NCBI RefSeq assembly: GCF_000829055.1
Contig: NZ_AP012544.1
Location: forward strand, 62,001-126,000
Direction: 5' to 3'
DNA from: Lacticaseibacillus casei DSM 20011 = JCM 1134 = ATCC 393
GTDB taxonomy: Bacteria > Bacillota > Bacilli > Lactobacillales > Lactobacillaceae
Length of the DNA: 64,000 nt
Both the position numbers and the translations under genes were made by a program. Positions 54,361 through 63,496 of the stretch are shown piece after piece; position 1 is the first letter of the stretch; each line of letters opens with the position of its first letter. A model generated the notes under the pieces. That model was not told the DNA's origin, ran no database searches, and worked only from the letters and a program-made list of their open reading frames with translations.

Positions 54361-55692
54361 ATGAAATTTCTGGTCGATATGCTTAGTCAGCCTTCCATCA
54401 TTGCCGGCATTGTTGTTTGTGTCGGGCTGATTGCGCTGCGTAAGCCGTTTACCGAAGTGATTGGCGGCACGGTCCGTGCATTTATCGGGTTTGTCGTCAT
54501 GCTTGCCGGGACCAACATCATCGTCGGCGCGTTGAATAACTTCGCCAAGCTCTTTACCAAAGCCTTTAACATGCACGGCATGATTCCGAGTAACGAAGCC
54601 GCTATCGGCGTGACCGTCGCAAAGTATGGCACGGTTGCCACCTTTATCTTTGTCTTTGGACTCGTGTTGAATATTGTGCTGGCCCGCATCACCAAATTCA
54701 AATATATCTTTCTATCAAGCGACCATGCTTTCTATATGGCGTGTTGCCTGACTCCGGTAATGCTTTTAGGCGGCTTGAATACACTTGAAGCCATTGTGTT
54801 TGGATCCATGACGCTCGGCGTGATCCTCTGCGTCTTCCCGGCGATTGCCCATCCAACGATGAAAATCATCACCGGCCGCGACGACATGAGTTTTGCCGAT
54901 TTTGGCACACTGGAATACTGGATGTCTGCTAAAATCGGTTCACTGGTCAATAAAAAGTCGAAGTCCATTGAAGACATTAATTTCCCGAAATCATTAGCTT
55001 TCTTACAAGATAGCAATGTTTCGGTGACCATCGTTATGACCATTCTGTTCTTTGTTGTGACCGCAGTTGCCGGTCCAGCTTATGTCGGTAAGCTGACCGA
55101 CCTTAATCCATATGTTTGGGCACTGTTGCAAGCCGCCCAATTCACAGCCGGGATTATCGTGCTGGTCCAAGGGGTTAACATGTTGCTGGCAGAAATCACC
55201 CCCGCCTTCAAAGGATTCAGCGAAAAAATCGTGCCAAGTGCTGTACCGGGTTATCCGTTTGCGATTCTGTTTAAGGGAACTTCCAATGCATTACTGGCAG
55301 GCTTCTTGGTCAGCTTACTTGGTGGATTGCTTTCCATGGGTGTTCAGATTTTGATTGGCACCACCATTGTCATCCCAGGGATCGTCATGCACTTCTTCTG
55401 CGGCGGCATTGCAGCCATCTTTGGCAATGCCACTGGCGGTCGAAAAGGTGCTTTGATTGGTCCATTTCTCGGTGGCATTATCTTGAGCTTCCTGCCACTG
55501 ATTGCCACCAGTCTTTACGGTGGTTTGGGCTACACCACAACATATTGGTCTGATAGTGATTTCAATACCATCGGCGTTATCTTGGGCCTCATCGCCAAAG
55601 TCGGCAAGTGGCCAATCATGATCGCAGCACTAATCATCTTTGCCTTCCCATTTGTCTTCAGTGCTTTGCACAAGAAGAAGTTGGTTGATTAA
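54361..55692 (+). CDS. UlaA/SgaT-type PTS EIIC (ascorbate/galactitol superfamily)
   Basis: 443 residues, about 11 membrane segments. Matches the ascorbate-specific EIIC pattern: LRKPFTEVIGGTVRAFIGF near the start, KKSKSIEDINFPKSLAFLQD in the middle loop and VLVQGVNMLLAEITPAFKGF. UlaA-type EIIC normally works with separate EIIA and EIIB proteins; neither is encoded here, and a terminator follows. AAGGAGG precedes the ATG. It either uses PTS partners encoded elsewhere or acts with the FGGY kinase. Confidence 0.88.
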   Translation: MKFLVDMLSQPSIIAGIVVCVGLIALRKPFTEVIGGTVRAFIGFVVMLAGTNIIVGALNNFAKLFTKAFNMHGMIPSNEAAIGVTVAKYGTVATFIFVFGLVLNIVLARITKFKYIFLSSDHAFYMACCLTPVMLLGGLNTLEAIVFGSMTLGVILCVFPAIAHPTMKIITGRDDMSFADFGTLEYWMSAKIGSLVNKKSKSIEDINFPKSLAFLQDSNVSVTIVMTILFFVVTAVAGPAYVGKLTDLNPYVWALLQAAQFTAGIIVLVQGVNMLLAEITPAFKGFSEKIVPSAVPGYPFAILFKGTSNALLAGFLVSLLGGLLSMGVQILIGTTIVIPGIVMHFFCGGIAAIFGNATGGRKGALIGPFLGGIILSFLPLIATSLYGGLGYTTTYWSDSDFNTIGVILGLIAKVGKWPIMIAALIIFAFPFVFSALHKKKLVD

Positions 55693-55721
55693 TTTACTGG
55701 GTCTGATGAGTGGAGTCAGAC

Positions 55722-55766
55722 AAAAAAAGATGCAGGCGGCTAATTTGCTGCTTGCATCTTTTTTAT
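55722..55766 (+). terminator. Terminator of the sugar operon
   Basis: AAAAAAAGATGCAGGCGGC pairs imperfectly with GCTGCTTGCATCTTTTTT. Confidence 0.88.
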
Positions 55767-55813
55767 ACTCTTGGGGTTAGCAAGACTTCTGTGGCGTTCG
55801 TCAGCCGACAAGT

Positions 55814-56635
55814 TCATTCAGCATTAATCCCTTGATCCGAGTCAATCATGACGCCCTTTGTTTCGTCAAAAACGCAGATATTACCGTAATTGGCTTTGAA
55901 GCCCATGTGATTACCGCCATCAATAAAGTAACGCGGCGATTCGCCTGGATATTGGATAACCTTGACAGGACACTTTGGATAACCCCCGGTAAAAGTGGTT
56001 TCGGCGATCGGCGGCTTAACCTGATCCTCATATTCGCCATAAATCAGCGCGGTCGGCGTGTGACCCGTAATCATGGTTTTATTAAGCGGGTTATGCGCAA
56101 AAATCGGGTGTTTACGACTTTGGGTTTGCTTCATATCATAGATATAAGGTTCACGTACCCACATCCGGTTAAACGGCGTTGTTTCCTTTAACGGGTCTGC
56201 CAGCGAAAAGTCTAGGCCGGCGTGAATGAGCAAAAGCTTATCAAAAGCAATGGCGGTTGGCATCTCCGCGATAAATGAGATTAACGGTGCCATATGTGTG
56301 CGCACCGCTTCACGAAGACTCATTCCTTTGACAGTCGGCGCAAAATCCTTGACCATTTGGCGCAACGTTGCTTTACCGCCATTGATAAACCAAGGATTAT
56401 CTTTATCAGCCAGGTAGTCTAAGAGCATCTGATCATGGTTGCCCCGCACTGCGATCGCCTGACTATCCTGAACCTGTTCATGAATCTGAGCCAAGACGCG
56501 GCCGCCATAAGGGTAGCCATCTATGTAGTCACCAAGATAGACCGTCAGTACATGCGGGTACTTTTCCTGCATCAAACGGACTCGATCCATTGTCTTTAAG
56601 TTGCCATGAATATCCGAAACAACAATCATGGTCAT
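55814..56635 (-). CDS. Calcineurin-like metallophosphoesterase
   Basis: 273 residues. All metal motifs are present: MIVVSDIHGNLKTMD, VYLGDYIDGYPYGG, AVRGNHDQMLLDYL, LLIHAGLDFSL and TGHTPTALIYG. The family is close to Ser/Thr protein phosphatase PrpE/ApaH-like enzymes; it could act on phosphoproteins or diadenosine polyphosphates. GAGGAGG precedes ATG 56635. Single gene. Confidence 0.87.
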   Translation of the reverse strand: MTMIVVSDIHGNLKTMDRVRLMQEKYPHVLTVYLGDYIDGYPYGGRVLAQIHEQVQDSQAIAVRGNHDQMLLDYLADKDNPWFINGGKATLRQMVKDFAPTVKGMSLREAVRTHMAPLISFIAEMPTAIAFDKLLLIHAGLDFSLADPLKETTPFNRMWVREPYIYDMKQTQSRKHPIFAHNPLNKTMITGHTPTALIYGEYEDQVKPPIAETTFTGGYPKCPVKVIQYPGESPRYFIDGGNHMGFKANYGNICVFDETKGVMIDSDQGINAE

Positions 56636-56759
56636 CGCAATCGCCTCCTCAACGTCTTCCTGCGTGAGCGATTATGGTCTGATTAAAATAACCGTTACGT
56701 ACAGTTTACTTTATTTTTTGCTGATTGTGCGATATTAATAAATGGTTAGGGGTGAAAAG

Positions 56760-57464
56760 ATGGATAAACGGCTGATTGTCATGCATAACTTGAGCCAACA
56801 TTATGGCAAACAGTACTGGTGGCAACAAAATTCGCTGGAAGATTGGCTGATGATGATTCTGATTCAACGAACGAGCTCCAAGAATGTCGCACAGGCTGTT
56901 CATAACTTGCGGCCATATATGAGTGTTGAGCGACTTTTGGCATTGTCGCAGGCCGAACTTGAAGAACTCGTCCGGCCAGCGGGCTTTTATCGGCAAAAGG
57001 CGCAACGCATTCATGATTTGTTAGTGTGGTTCGTGGCCCAAGGCGGCAGTTTTACCGAAATTGCCAAAAAACCGACCGATCAGCTGCGAAAAACCTTGCT
57101 GGCGTTAAACGGCATCGGTAATGAAACGGCTGACGTGATGCTAATGTACACGTTTGGCAAGAAGACATTTGTTGCGGACACTTATGCAATGCGGCTATTT
57201 AATCGGCTGGGGTTTGGCCCGTACACGAATTACGCTAAAATGCAGGCCGATTTCGCACCGTTGCTGGCGGATATCAATCTGGATGACGCGCGCGAATGGC
57301 ATGCGCTGATCGACGAGCACGGGAAGACGCAAGTGCGGCATGCCTATGACGACCACTTTTTACTCCAACCGAATCTAACCGAAGATCAGTGGCCACCGGA
57401 AGCGACTCAGGTTGAACCGCCGCACGATGACCCTGGCAGTGGTAAGTGGCGTCATGCTGAATAA
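56760..57464 (+). CDS. HhH-GPD DNA glycosylase related to endonuclease III (MagIII-like)
   Basis: 234 residues from ATG 56760 (AGGGGTG upstream). HhH motif LLALNGIGNETADVMLMYTF and catalytic Asp in FVADTYAMRLFNRLG. The lysine of true endonuclease III (GRKTAN) is replaced by Glu (GNETAD), and no cysteines follow for an iron-sulfur cluster. It is therefore probably a monofunctional glycosylase, in the style of 3-methyladenine glycosylase III. 32 bp before the next gene, likely co-transcribed. Confidence 0.82.
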   Translation: MDKRLIVMHNLSQHYGKQYWWQQNSLEDWLMMILIQRTSSKNVAQAVHNLRPYMSVERLLALSQAELEELVRPAGFYRQKAQRIHDLLVWFVAQGGSFTEIAKKPTDQLRKTLLALNGIGNETADVMLMYTFGKKTFVADTYAMRLFNRLGFGPYTNYAKMQADFAPLLADINLDDAREWHALIDEHGKTQVRHAYDDHFLLQPNLTEDQWPPEATQVEPPHDDPGSGKWRHAE

Positions 57465-57496
57465 TCGTCAAACGAGTGAATAGGAGGACGAAGGTC

Positions 57497-57793
57497 ATGA
57501 ATGCAAGTATTGCGGTACAGGTTTTGCCAATGTATCCGGATCAAAAGAAAGTGCTGGAGGTTGTTGACGCGGTGATTGCCTATATTCAATCAACCGGTGT
57601 CAATTACGAGGTCAGCGCGTTTGAAACGACCATGGAAGGCGATTACGATCAGCTAATGGCTATTTTGAAGCAGATTCCCGTGGTCACGGCTAAAGCTGGC
57701 GGCACGTCCCAAATGGTGTATGCCAAGATCAATTATTTTCCCGAGGATACCGGCTTAACGATTGCCGATAAGGTTGATAAGTTCAAACATTAA
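57497..57793 (+). CDS. MTH1187/YkoF-type thiamine-binding family protein
   Basis: 98 residues from ATG 57497 (AGGAGGACGAAGG). Ferredoxin-like fold: ASIAVQVLPMYPDQKKVLEVV, NYEVSAFETTMEGDYDQLM and SQMVYAKINYFPEDTGLTI, as in the DUF77 family, whose members bind thiamine or related pyrimidines. Its role next to a DNA glycosylase is unclear. Confidence 0.85.
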   Translation: MNASIAVQVLPMYPDQKKVLEVVDAVIAYIQSTGVNYEVSAFETTMEGDYDQLMAILKQIPVVTAKAGGTSQMVYAKINYFPEDTGLTIADKVDKFKH

Positions 57794-57828
57794 GCATGTC
57801 ATGCAGTCAGCACTCCTGCCTGACAAAA

Positions 57829-57875
57829 GCGCTAACGGATTTCAGCCAATTGCTGGGATCCGTTAGCGCATTTTC
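57829..57875. terminator. Bidirectional terminator
   Basis: GCGCTAACGGAT (57829-57840) pairs with ATCCGTTAGCGC (57858-57869); lies between two convergent units. Confidence 0.88.
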
Positions 57876-57880
57876 GTTAG

Positions 57881-58308
57881 CTACTGAATAATGTCGCGAT
57901 TAGGATCACGCCAATTAATGATCAAGACGAGTACCATCATCACGACGACCATCATGAAAACACCATGCAGACCCGTGAGAATCGCGGCGGCTGCTTGCGG
58001 ATTGTGAACTGAGGTGGTTGATTTGGCGCTGATTGCCGCATTGACGGTTTTGAAAGAAAGCCCATGCAGGTTCGCCCGAATCACCAAAGTCAGCACGGCT
58101 CCATATACGCCAGTCATCACCGTCTGTCCCAGCGAGCGCCCTAGCGTCAAAATACTGGTAGCCGACCCGACGTAACGATCTGGCACAAGATGTTGGCTAA
58201 GGACAGTGTTCATGCTGATGATAATCCCCATCACCGTTCCATTAACCATGGCAATCACGTAAAAAGCCCATACCGGAAAATTCGGCGAAGCAACCGTGAG
58301 CAGTAAAT
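57881..58308 (-). pseudogene. MFS transporter, C-terminal fragment cut by IS30-family dimer
   Basis: Reads from the IS junction as LLTVASPNFPVWAFYVIAM, then VPDRYVGSATSILTLGRSLGQT and VMTGVYGAVLTLVIRAN, ending NWRDPNRDIIQ. This is the last third of a 14-helix drug/proton antiporter-like MFS protein; the rest is absent. An internal ATG at 58258 gives a spurious short frame. Confidence 0.8.
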
Positions 58309-59569
58309 CGTAAATTGCAAGAACAAGTTAGCCAGTCGTTGAGGACAATCCCAGAACAGGCCGTTATCAAATAGAAGTTGTGGCGCTAGAGAGACTACTG
58401 GGCCATGCGGCGAACGCGCCGAGCTTCGGCCTCAAAGTTTTGCTGGGGTGTGCAGTAGCCCTGTTGTTTGCGAGGCAACTGATTCAAGCGGTCTTGCGTG
58501 GCCTGCACTTGACTAGGGCTAATGTCATCTAGGGACATGCCCTTAGGGAAGTCCTGGCGGATCATCCGGTTATGTGCCTCGTTGGTGCCACGGTCGCAGG
58601 ACGTGTAAGGATGGGCGTAGAAGATCTCAGTTTCCGTCCCAGCAAAAGCAGTATTTAAGGCGGTGAACTCGGGTCCGTTGTCGGCTGTGATGGTCTTGAT
58701 GCAAGCTCCCCATTCGCGCTTGATTCCACGCAATGCATAGCTCACAGAGTCTGCATCTCGTCCTTCGATCAAGCGGAGAAGTTGGCAACGGGTCTTGCGC
58801 TCAATCAGAGTCAAGATGACGCTCTCCTTGCCATTGCGTTTACCGACAATGGTATCCATCTCCCAGTGACCGAACTGCCTGCGTCGTTCAACGACCTTAG
58901 GCCGTTCCTCGATACTGCGGCCAGCCAGGCGCTTAGCCTTGGTGTGGTGCTGGTGAGAGGTCTTCCGCTTAGTCTTCTCCAACAGGTCGATATTTCGAAT
59001 CTCTAGGCGTTGGTCGTCAATGTACTGGTACAAAGTCGAGGCACAAACAAGCTCTTCAGGAGTAAACAGCTTGTGTCGCTTGGCATAGCCGATTGAAGCA
59101 TCCGGCGACCATTTGTCCTGCTTAGCTCGCTGTACGTACCAGGCTAAGAAGACCTGTACGCTGGCGAACTTGTCAGGACGATGACAGCTCAAGCGTGCAG
59201 TCTCGTAACGTGCCTGAGCAGCCTCTGGCAGGTATTGTCGATGGTAGACGCGCTTGCCATTACTCTTCTTGACCTGATCTACTGTACCTCGCTTGATTTC
59301 ATTATTAATGGTCTGCGGGCAGACGCCAATTTCAGCAGCAATCCAACGATTGGACTTCCCAGCTTGGCGGAATCCGGCCACTTTTCCGCGCTCGAGTGAT
59401 GTTAAGTGCTGACCTTTTTGGCGGTGTGTGCTATCCTGTTTCTGCATCAAGACAATATCCTCTTCCATTGTTTGGGTAGGAACTTCAATGATACAGGATA
59501 TCTGTTCTTGATGTTTTTTATTGTCCAAAAAATTTTGAGACAGTGGCTAACTTGATTCTAAAATGCGCG
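58309..59569 (-). mobile_element. IS30-family element, copy D (left half of dimer 2)
   Basis: 1261 bp; joined head-to-tail to copy E through the 2-bp spacer TT (59570-59571). One visible base change in the shared upstream region (GGGTAGG near 59475 instead of GTGTAGG). Confidence 0.95.
58395..59447 (-). CDS. IS30-family transposase, copy D
   Basis: Identical in protein sequence to copies A and C; intact. Confidence 0.95.
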   Translation of the reverse strand: MQKQDSTHRQKGQHLTSLERGKVAGFRQAGKSNRWIAAEIGVCPQTINNEIKRGTVDQVKKSNGKRVYHRQYLPEAAQARYETARLSCHRPDKFASVQVFLAWYVQRAKQDKWSPDASIGYAKRHKLFTPEELVCASTLYQYIDDQRLEIRNIDLLEKTKRKTSHQHHTKAKRLAGRSIEERPKVVERRRQFGHWEMDTIVGKRNGKESVILTLIERKTRCQLLRLIEGRDADSVSYALRGIKREWGACIKTITADNGPEFTALNTAFAGTETEIFYAHPYTSCDRGTNEAHNRMIRQDFPKGMSLDDISPSQVQATQDRLNQLPRKQQGYCTPQQNFEAEARRVRRMAQ

Positions 59570-59571
59570 TT

Positions 59572-60832
59572 CGTAAATTGCAAGAACAAGTTAGCCAGTC
59601 GTTGAGGACAATCCCAGAACAGGCCGTTATCAAATAGAAGTTGTGGCGCTAGAGAGACTACTGGGCCATGCGGCGAACGCGCCGAGCTTCGGCCTCAAAG
59701 TTTTGCTGGGGTGTGCAGTAGCCCTGTTGTTTGCGAGGCAACTGATTCAAGCGGTCTTGCGTGGCCTGCACTTGACTAGGGCTAATGTCATCTAGGGACA
59801 TGCCCTTAGGGAAGTCCTGGCGGATCATCCGGTTATGTGCCTCGTTGGTGCCACGGTCGCAGGACGTGTAAGGATGGGCGTAGAAGATCTCAGTTTCCGT
59901 CCCAGCAAAAGCAGTATTTAAGGCGGTGAACTCGGGTCCGTTGTCGGCTGTGATGGTCTTGATGCAAGCTCCCCATTCGCGCTTGATTCCACGCAATGCA
60001 TAGCTCACAGAGTCTGCATCTCGTCCTTCGATCAAGCGGAGAAGTTGGCAACGGGTCTTGCGCTCAATCAGAGTCAAGATGACGCTCTCCTTGCCATTGC
60101 GTTTACCGACAATGGTATCCATCTCCCAGTGACCGAACTGCCTGCGTCGTTCAACGACCTTAGGCCGTTCCTCGATACTGCGGCCAGCCAGGCGCTTAGC
60201 CTTGGTGTGGTGCTGGTGAGAGGTCTTCCGCTTAGTCTTCTCCAACAGGTCGATATTTCGAATCTCTAGGCGTTGGTCGTCAATGTACTGGTACAAAGTC
60301 GAGGCACAAACAAGCTCTTCAGGAGTAAACAGCTTGTGTCGCTTGGCATAGCCGATTGAAGCATCCGGCGACCATTTGTCCTGCTTAGCTCGCTGTACGT
60401 ACCAGGCTAAGAAGACCTGTACGCTGGCGAACTTGTCAGGACGATGGCAGCTCAAGCATGCAGTCTCGTAACGTGCCTGAGCAGCCTCTGGCAGGTATTG
60501 TCGATGGTAGACGCGCTTGCCATTACTCTTCTTGACCTGATCTACTGTACCTCGCTTGATTTCATTATTAATGGTCTGCGGGCAGACGCCAATTTCAGCA
60601 GCAATCCAACGATTGGACTTCCCAGCTTGGCGGAATCCGGCCACTTTTCCGCGCTCGAGTGATGTTAAGTGCTGACCTTTTTGGCGGTGTGTGCTATCCT
60701 GTTTCTGCATCAAGACAATATCCTCTTCCATTGTTTGTGTAGGAACTTCAATGATACAGGATATCTGTTCTTGATGTTTTTTATTGTCCAAAAAATTTTG
60801 AGACAGTGGCTAACTTGATTCTAAAATGCGCG
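59572..60832 (-). mobile_element. IS30-family element, copy E (right half of dimer 2)
   Basis: 1261 bp. No direct repeat flanks the dimer: the left side is MFS sequence, the right side an unrelated ABC ATPase, both truncated. Confidence 0.95.
59658..60710 (-). CDS. IS30-family transposase, copy E
   Basis: As copy A but with R-to-C in YETACLSCHRPD. The DDE residues are intact. Confidence 0.95.
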   Translation of the reverse strand: MQKQDSTHRQKGQHLTSLERGKVAGFRQAGKSNRWIAAEIGVCPQTINNEIKRGTVDQVKKSNGKRVYHRQYLPEAAQARYETACLSCHRPDKFASVQVFLAWYVQRAKQDKWSPDASIGYAKRHKLFTPEELVCASTLYQYIDDQRLEIRNIDLLEKTKRKTSHQHHTKAKRLAGRSIEERPKVVERRRQFGHWEMDTIVGKRNGKESVILTLIERKTRCQLLRLIEGRDADSVSYALRGIKREWGACIKTITADNGPEFTALNTAFAGTETEIFYAHPYTSCDRGTNEAHNRMIRQDFPKGMSLDDISPSQVQATQDRLNQLPRKQQGYCTPQQNFEAEARRVRRMAQ

Positions 60833-61424
60833 TGACATTTCGCTTTCTTTTGTTTCGCCGAATATTTATGGCATTGTTGGTCCGAACGGCACAGGCAAGT
60901 CGGTTTTTCTTAAAGCATTGCTTGGCTTTATTCGATTAGCCAGTGGTAGTGTAAAAATCAATGACGTTCAGATTGATCCGCGCCGCGATTTTCCAGTCAG
61001 TGTGGGCGCAATTATTGAACATCCGGGTTTTATCAACGATATGAATGGCCATGATAATTTATTGGCACTTGGCCAAATTCGAAGTGATCTCACGGATGAA
61101 GATGTCCACGCGGTGATGATGAAAGTGGGTTTGCCGGATGATAAAAAGCCGGTGTCAGACTATTCACTAGGCATGATTCAGCGATTGGGTATTGCCCAGG
61201 CGATCATGGAGGATCAACAACTGATTGTGCTGGATGAACCGACCAATGCCCTCGATCGAGATGGGATTGCCTTCCTGACAAAGCTATTAAAAGAACTGCG
61301 AAATCAAGGCAAACTAGTGTTAATTGCCAGCCACGATCTTCTTTGGTTACAAACACTGGTTGATCAGACGTTTGAATTGACGAATGGTCAGCTTCATAAG
61401 ATTGAGGATGTGATGCAAGCATGA
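60833..61424 (+). pseudogene. ABC transporter ATPase lacking its N-terminus
   Basis: From the IS junction the frame reads DISLSFVSPNIYGIVGPNGTGKSVFLKALL (written here as the Walker A region), SDYSLGMIQRLGIAQAIM (signature, SLGM in place of LSGG), LIVLDEPTNALDRDG and LIASHDLLWLQTLVDQ. About 25-30 N-terminal residues and the start are gone; the core ATPase motifs remain. It overlaps the next gene by ATGA, so the two belonged to one small ABC system. Confidence 0.82.
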
Positions 61425-61888
61425 GCACCTCGCAGTGGCAGTTTTTCAGGCTCGGATTTTTGGTGGTTATCATGCTCCTTATCGGTTTATTTGGGTGGCG
61501 TTACAACACAATTAATGCTAAAGTAGCGCATCCGGCAGTTAGTGTGAGGACGCTGAAGTTACCGGCTAAAGTTGGCTTAAATCAAAAGACAGCTGTACTT
61601 GAAAAGGTTGAGGCAAGGGTTGTACACGGCAAGTGGCGCGTGCAGTTGCACTTTGATCAGCCGCTTGCTAAACAAAGTATCAAGCATATGCGTTTCCAAA
61701 TTGAACAGCAACGCGAAGGAAGAAAAATCGCCAATGAATCAGTGGTAAGTTTGAGTCGGAATAATAAGGTGCTTACCATGACGGATTCCTATTATAGTCC
61801 GGCTAAGTTTGATCGAGTGGTTATGGTTACCTTGCCACAAGCACTGCACTCGCAAAATCAGGCGCAGCTTGTGCCATTTAAAGCTTAA
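61421..61888 (+). CDS. Membrane-anchored accessory protein of the truncated ABC system
   Basis: 155 residues. One N-terminal membrane helix (FFRLGFLVVIMLLIGLFGW), then an extracytoplasmic beta-rich domain (GKWRVQLHFDQPLAKQSIK). No recognised family. ATGA overlap with the ATPase gene shows they are partners; loss of the ATPase start may also remove its expression. Confidence 0.65.
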   Translation: MSTSQWQFFRLGFLVVIMLLIGLFGWRYNTINAKVAHPAVSVRTLKLPAKVGLNQKTAVLEKVEARVVHGKWRVQLHFDQPLAKQSIKHMRFQIEQQREGRKIANESVVSLSRNNKVLTMTDSYYSPAKFDRVVMVTLPQALHSQNQAQLVPFKA

Positions 61889-61968
61889 GAAGTGGCGGAG
61901 GCCGTGTGCATTGACGCATTTTTACAGCCCAGTGAGACGTTTTTGCATCTTGTTGATCATCACAAATA

Positions 61969-61983
61969 GTGACACAGTGTCAC
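61969..61983. promoter_or_regulatory. Perfect 15-bp palindrome upstream of the baeRF gene
   Basis: GTGACACAGTGTCAC; its core TGACAC-N-GTGTCA also occurs at 33502-33514. Possible operator; no regulator is known. Confidence 0.35.
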
Positions 61984-62127
61984 CGCCCTTATGGCACAAG
62001 TTTCACCGGCCAGCGTTACAAGCAGCATCAATTATAAAATGTCTAATTAGAGGTGCTTACTTTGCCTTTACCTGCTAACCTTGATACGCTAAAGGTAGGC
62101 TACAGGCCGGAAGGGAGTTGCATTTTG

Positions 62128-63261
62128 ATGGATATAACGACTAGACCGACGTTGCAGCAGTTTTTAGCAGACACGAAGCAAGGCCCTTATGTATCACTGT
62201 ATCTATCTTGGCCGGACAACACACCGGTTGAGGAATTACGGATTCGGTTCAAGAATATGATGAAACATGTCAAAGCGGTGATGGGCGAAACCTATCCGAA
62301 GACGGATTTCGCGCCATACGCTGCTGAGCTTGAACCGTATGAACAGGATCCGATGTTTTGGCAGACGTGCGAGACGAATGGTATTGGTGTGCTGACAAAC
62401 GGCACGCAAACGTATGTTACCCCAATGTATGAAACCGTTGATGATGTGGCGATGGTCACCGAGTTGCCGCAGATTCTGCCGTTGATGCTGGATGAGGCGA
62501 CCGCAACGGATTTCGATATTCTGGCGCTTAATGCCGACAGCATCAAGCTTTACCATAACCACGGCCATCAGGTGCGGCCGGTGTCCTTGCCGGATGACGC
62601 GCCCCAGACGTTGACAGGAACGCTGGGCACCGAAATTCGTGGCGGTGAGTTAAACAGTGTGCCTCAAGGTAGCGGCCATGTAACGTACCACGGCCACAAT
62701 GACAAGTCCGCCGAAAAGGCCAGTGATCAACGCCGCTTTTATCAGGCAGTCGATCAATATTTGCTCGCGCATTATAGCAATCCGAACAAAATGCCGCTTG
62801 TCCTGATGGGCTTAGCCGAAAATGTGGCGGTTTTTCGGGAGATTTCCAAGAACCATCATTTGTTGCCAAAGCTTGCGGTGATGAAAAGTCCGGCAACGCT
62901 TGATTTTGTCGAATTGGATGATCTGTTGGCGCCAATTCGCGAAACATTACGCGATCGGCGCCGTCAGCGCTTTGCGGCGATCATCGAAAAAGCCCGCAGC
63001 AATGACAGTTACACTGAAGAGCTGACAACCATTGTCACGGCAGCATTGCGTGGTCAACTTGCCATGTTATTTGTTCAGGCGGGCGCCCGGATTCATGCCC
63101 GACTTGATGGCGAGCGAATCGAGCGTGACTCCAAAGTTGCTCAGCACGCCAACTTATTAAACACATTGGCCGATATCGTGTTAGGCCATGGCGGGCAGGT
63201 CGTGGTATTGCCAGAGGAACAACTGCCGGCTAAGGTCGGGGCAATGATGCGATACGCTTGA
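62128..63261 (+). CDS. baeRF-family (archaeo-eukaryotic release factor-like) protein
   Basis: 377 residues from ATG 62128 (GGGAGTTGCATTTTG). The order of elements fits bacterial baeRF proteins: PYVSLYLSWP at the start; a middle domain (DILALNADSIKLYHNHG), SDQRRFYQAVDQYLLAHY, and a C-terminal pelota/eRF1-like domain (ALRGQLAMLFVQAGARIH; LNTLADIVLGHGGQVVVLPEEQLP). Such proteins are thought to act in ribosome rescue or stress. Single gene. Confidence 0.78.
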   Translation: MDITTRPTLQQFLADTKQGPYVSLYLSWPDNTPVEELRIRFKNMMKHVKAVMGETYPKTDFAPYAAELEPYEQDPMFWQTCETNGIGVLTNGTQTYVTPMYETVDDVAMVTELPQILPLMLDEATATDFDILALNADSIKLYHNHGHQVRPVSLPDDAPQTLTGTLGTEIRGGELNSVPQGSGHVTYHGHNDKSAEKASDQRRFYQAVDQYLLAHYSNPNKMPLVLMGLAENVAVFREISKNHHLLPKLAVMKSPATLDFVELDDLLAPIRETLRDRRRQRFAAIIEKARSNDSYTEELTTIVTAALRGQLAMLFVQAGARIHARLDGERIERDSKVAQHANLLNTLADIVLGHGGQVVVLPEEQLPAKVGAMMRYA

Positions 63262-63299
63262 GTTTGTTTCGGGAAAGATTAGGCGTACAACTAAGCAAA

Positions 63300-63353
63300 A
63301 AGACAGACGCTCATATTTCCAAAATTATTTGGAAATGTAAGCGTCTGTTTTAC
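63300..63353. terminator. Bidirectional terminator
   Basis: AAGACAGACGCT..ATTTCCAAA pairs with TTTGGAAAT..AGCGTCTGTTTT over about 20 bp. It serves the baeRF gene and, on the minus strand, the peptide gene. Confidence 0.88.
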
Positions 63354-63369
63354 GGTTCAGTTAGTGAGC

Positions 63370-63483
63370 CTAAGCCAAAGTGGAAATGCCAGGAGCATTG
63401 GGTTTACTGTATGAATCAAGTGCCGATGGTGATAAAAACAGAGGAACCAATATTCTGGTTAAAGGATCAGTTCTATATTGCAT
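63370..63483 (-). CDS. Very small peptide gene (37 residues) downstream of an ABC exporter
   Basis: ATG 63483 is preceded by AAGGAGG with 8-nt spacing; that site overlaps the TAA of the exporter gene, so translation is coupled. The peptide begins MQYRTDPLTRILVPLFL, has the middle SPSALDSYSKPN and ends APGISTLA; stop TAG at 63370-63372. It is slightly basic with a hydrophobic N-half and no cysteine. It could be an exported signal or antimicrobial peptide or a modified-peptide precursor. A terminator follows at once. Confidence 0.6.
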   Translation of the reverse strand: MQYRTDPLTRILVPLFLSPSALDSYSKPNAPGISTLA

Positions 63484-63496
63484 GATAACAGCCTCC

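Noticed and set aside
63258..63485. 75-codon plus-strand frame after the baeRF gene
   Set aside because: It runs through a strong terminator hairpin and lies antisense to the peptide gene at 63370-63483, which has a far better ribosome binding site.
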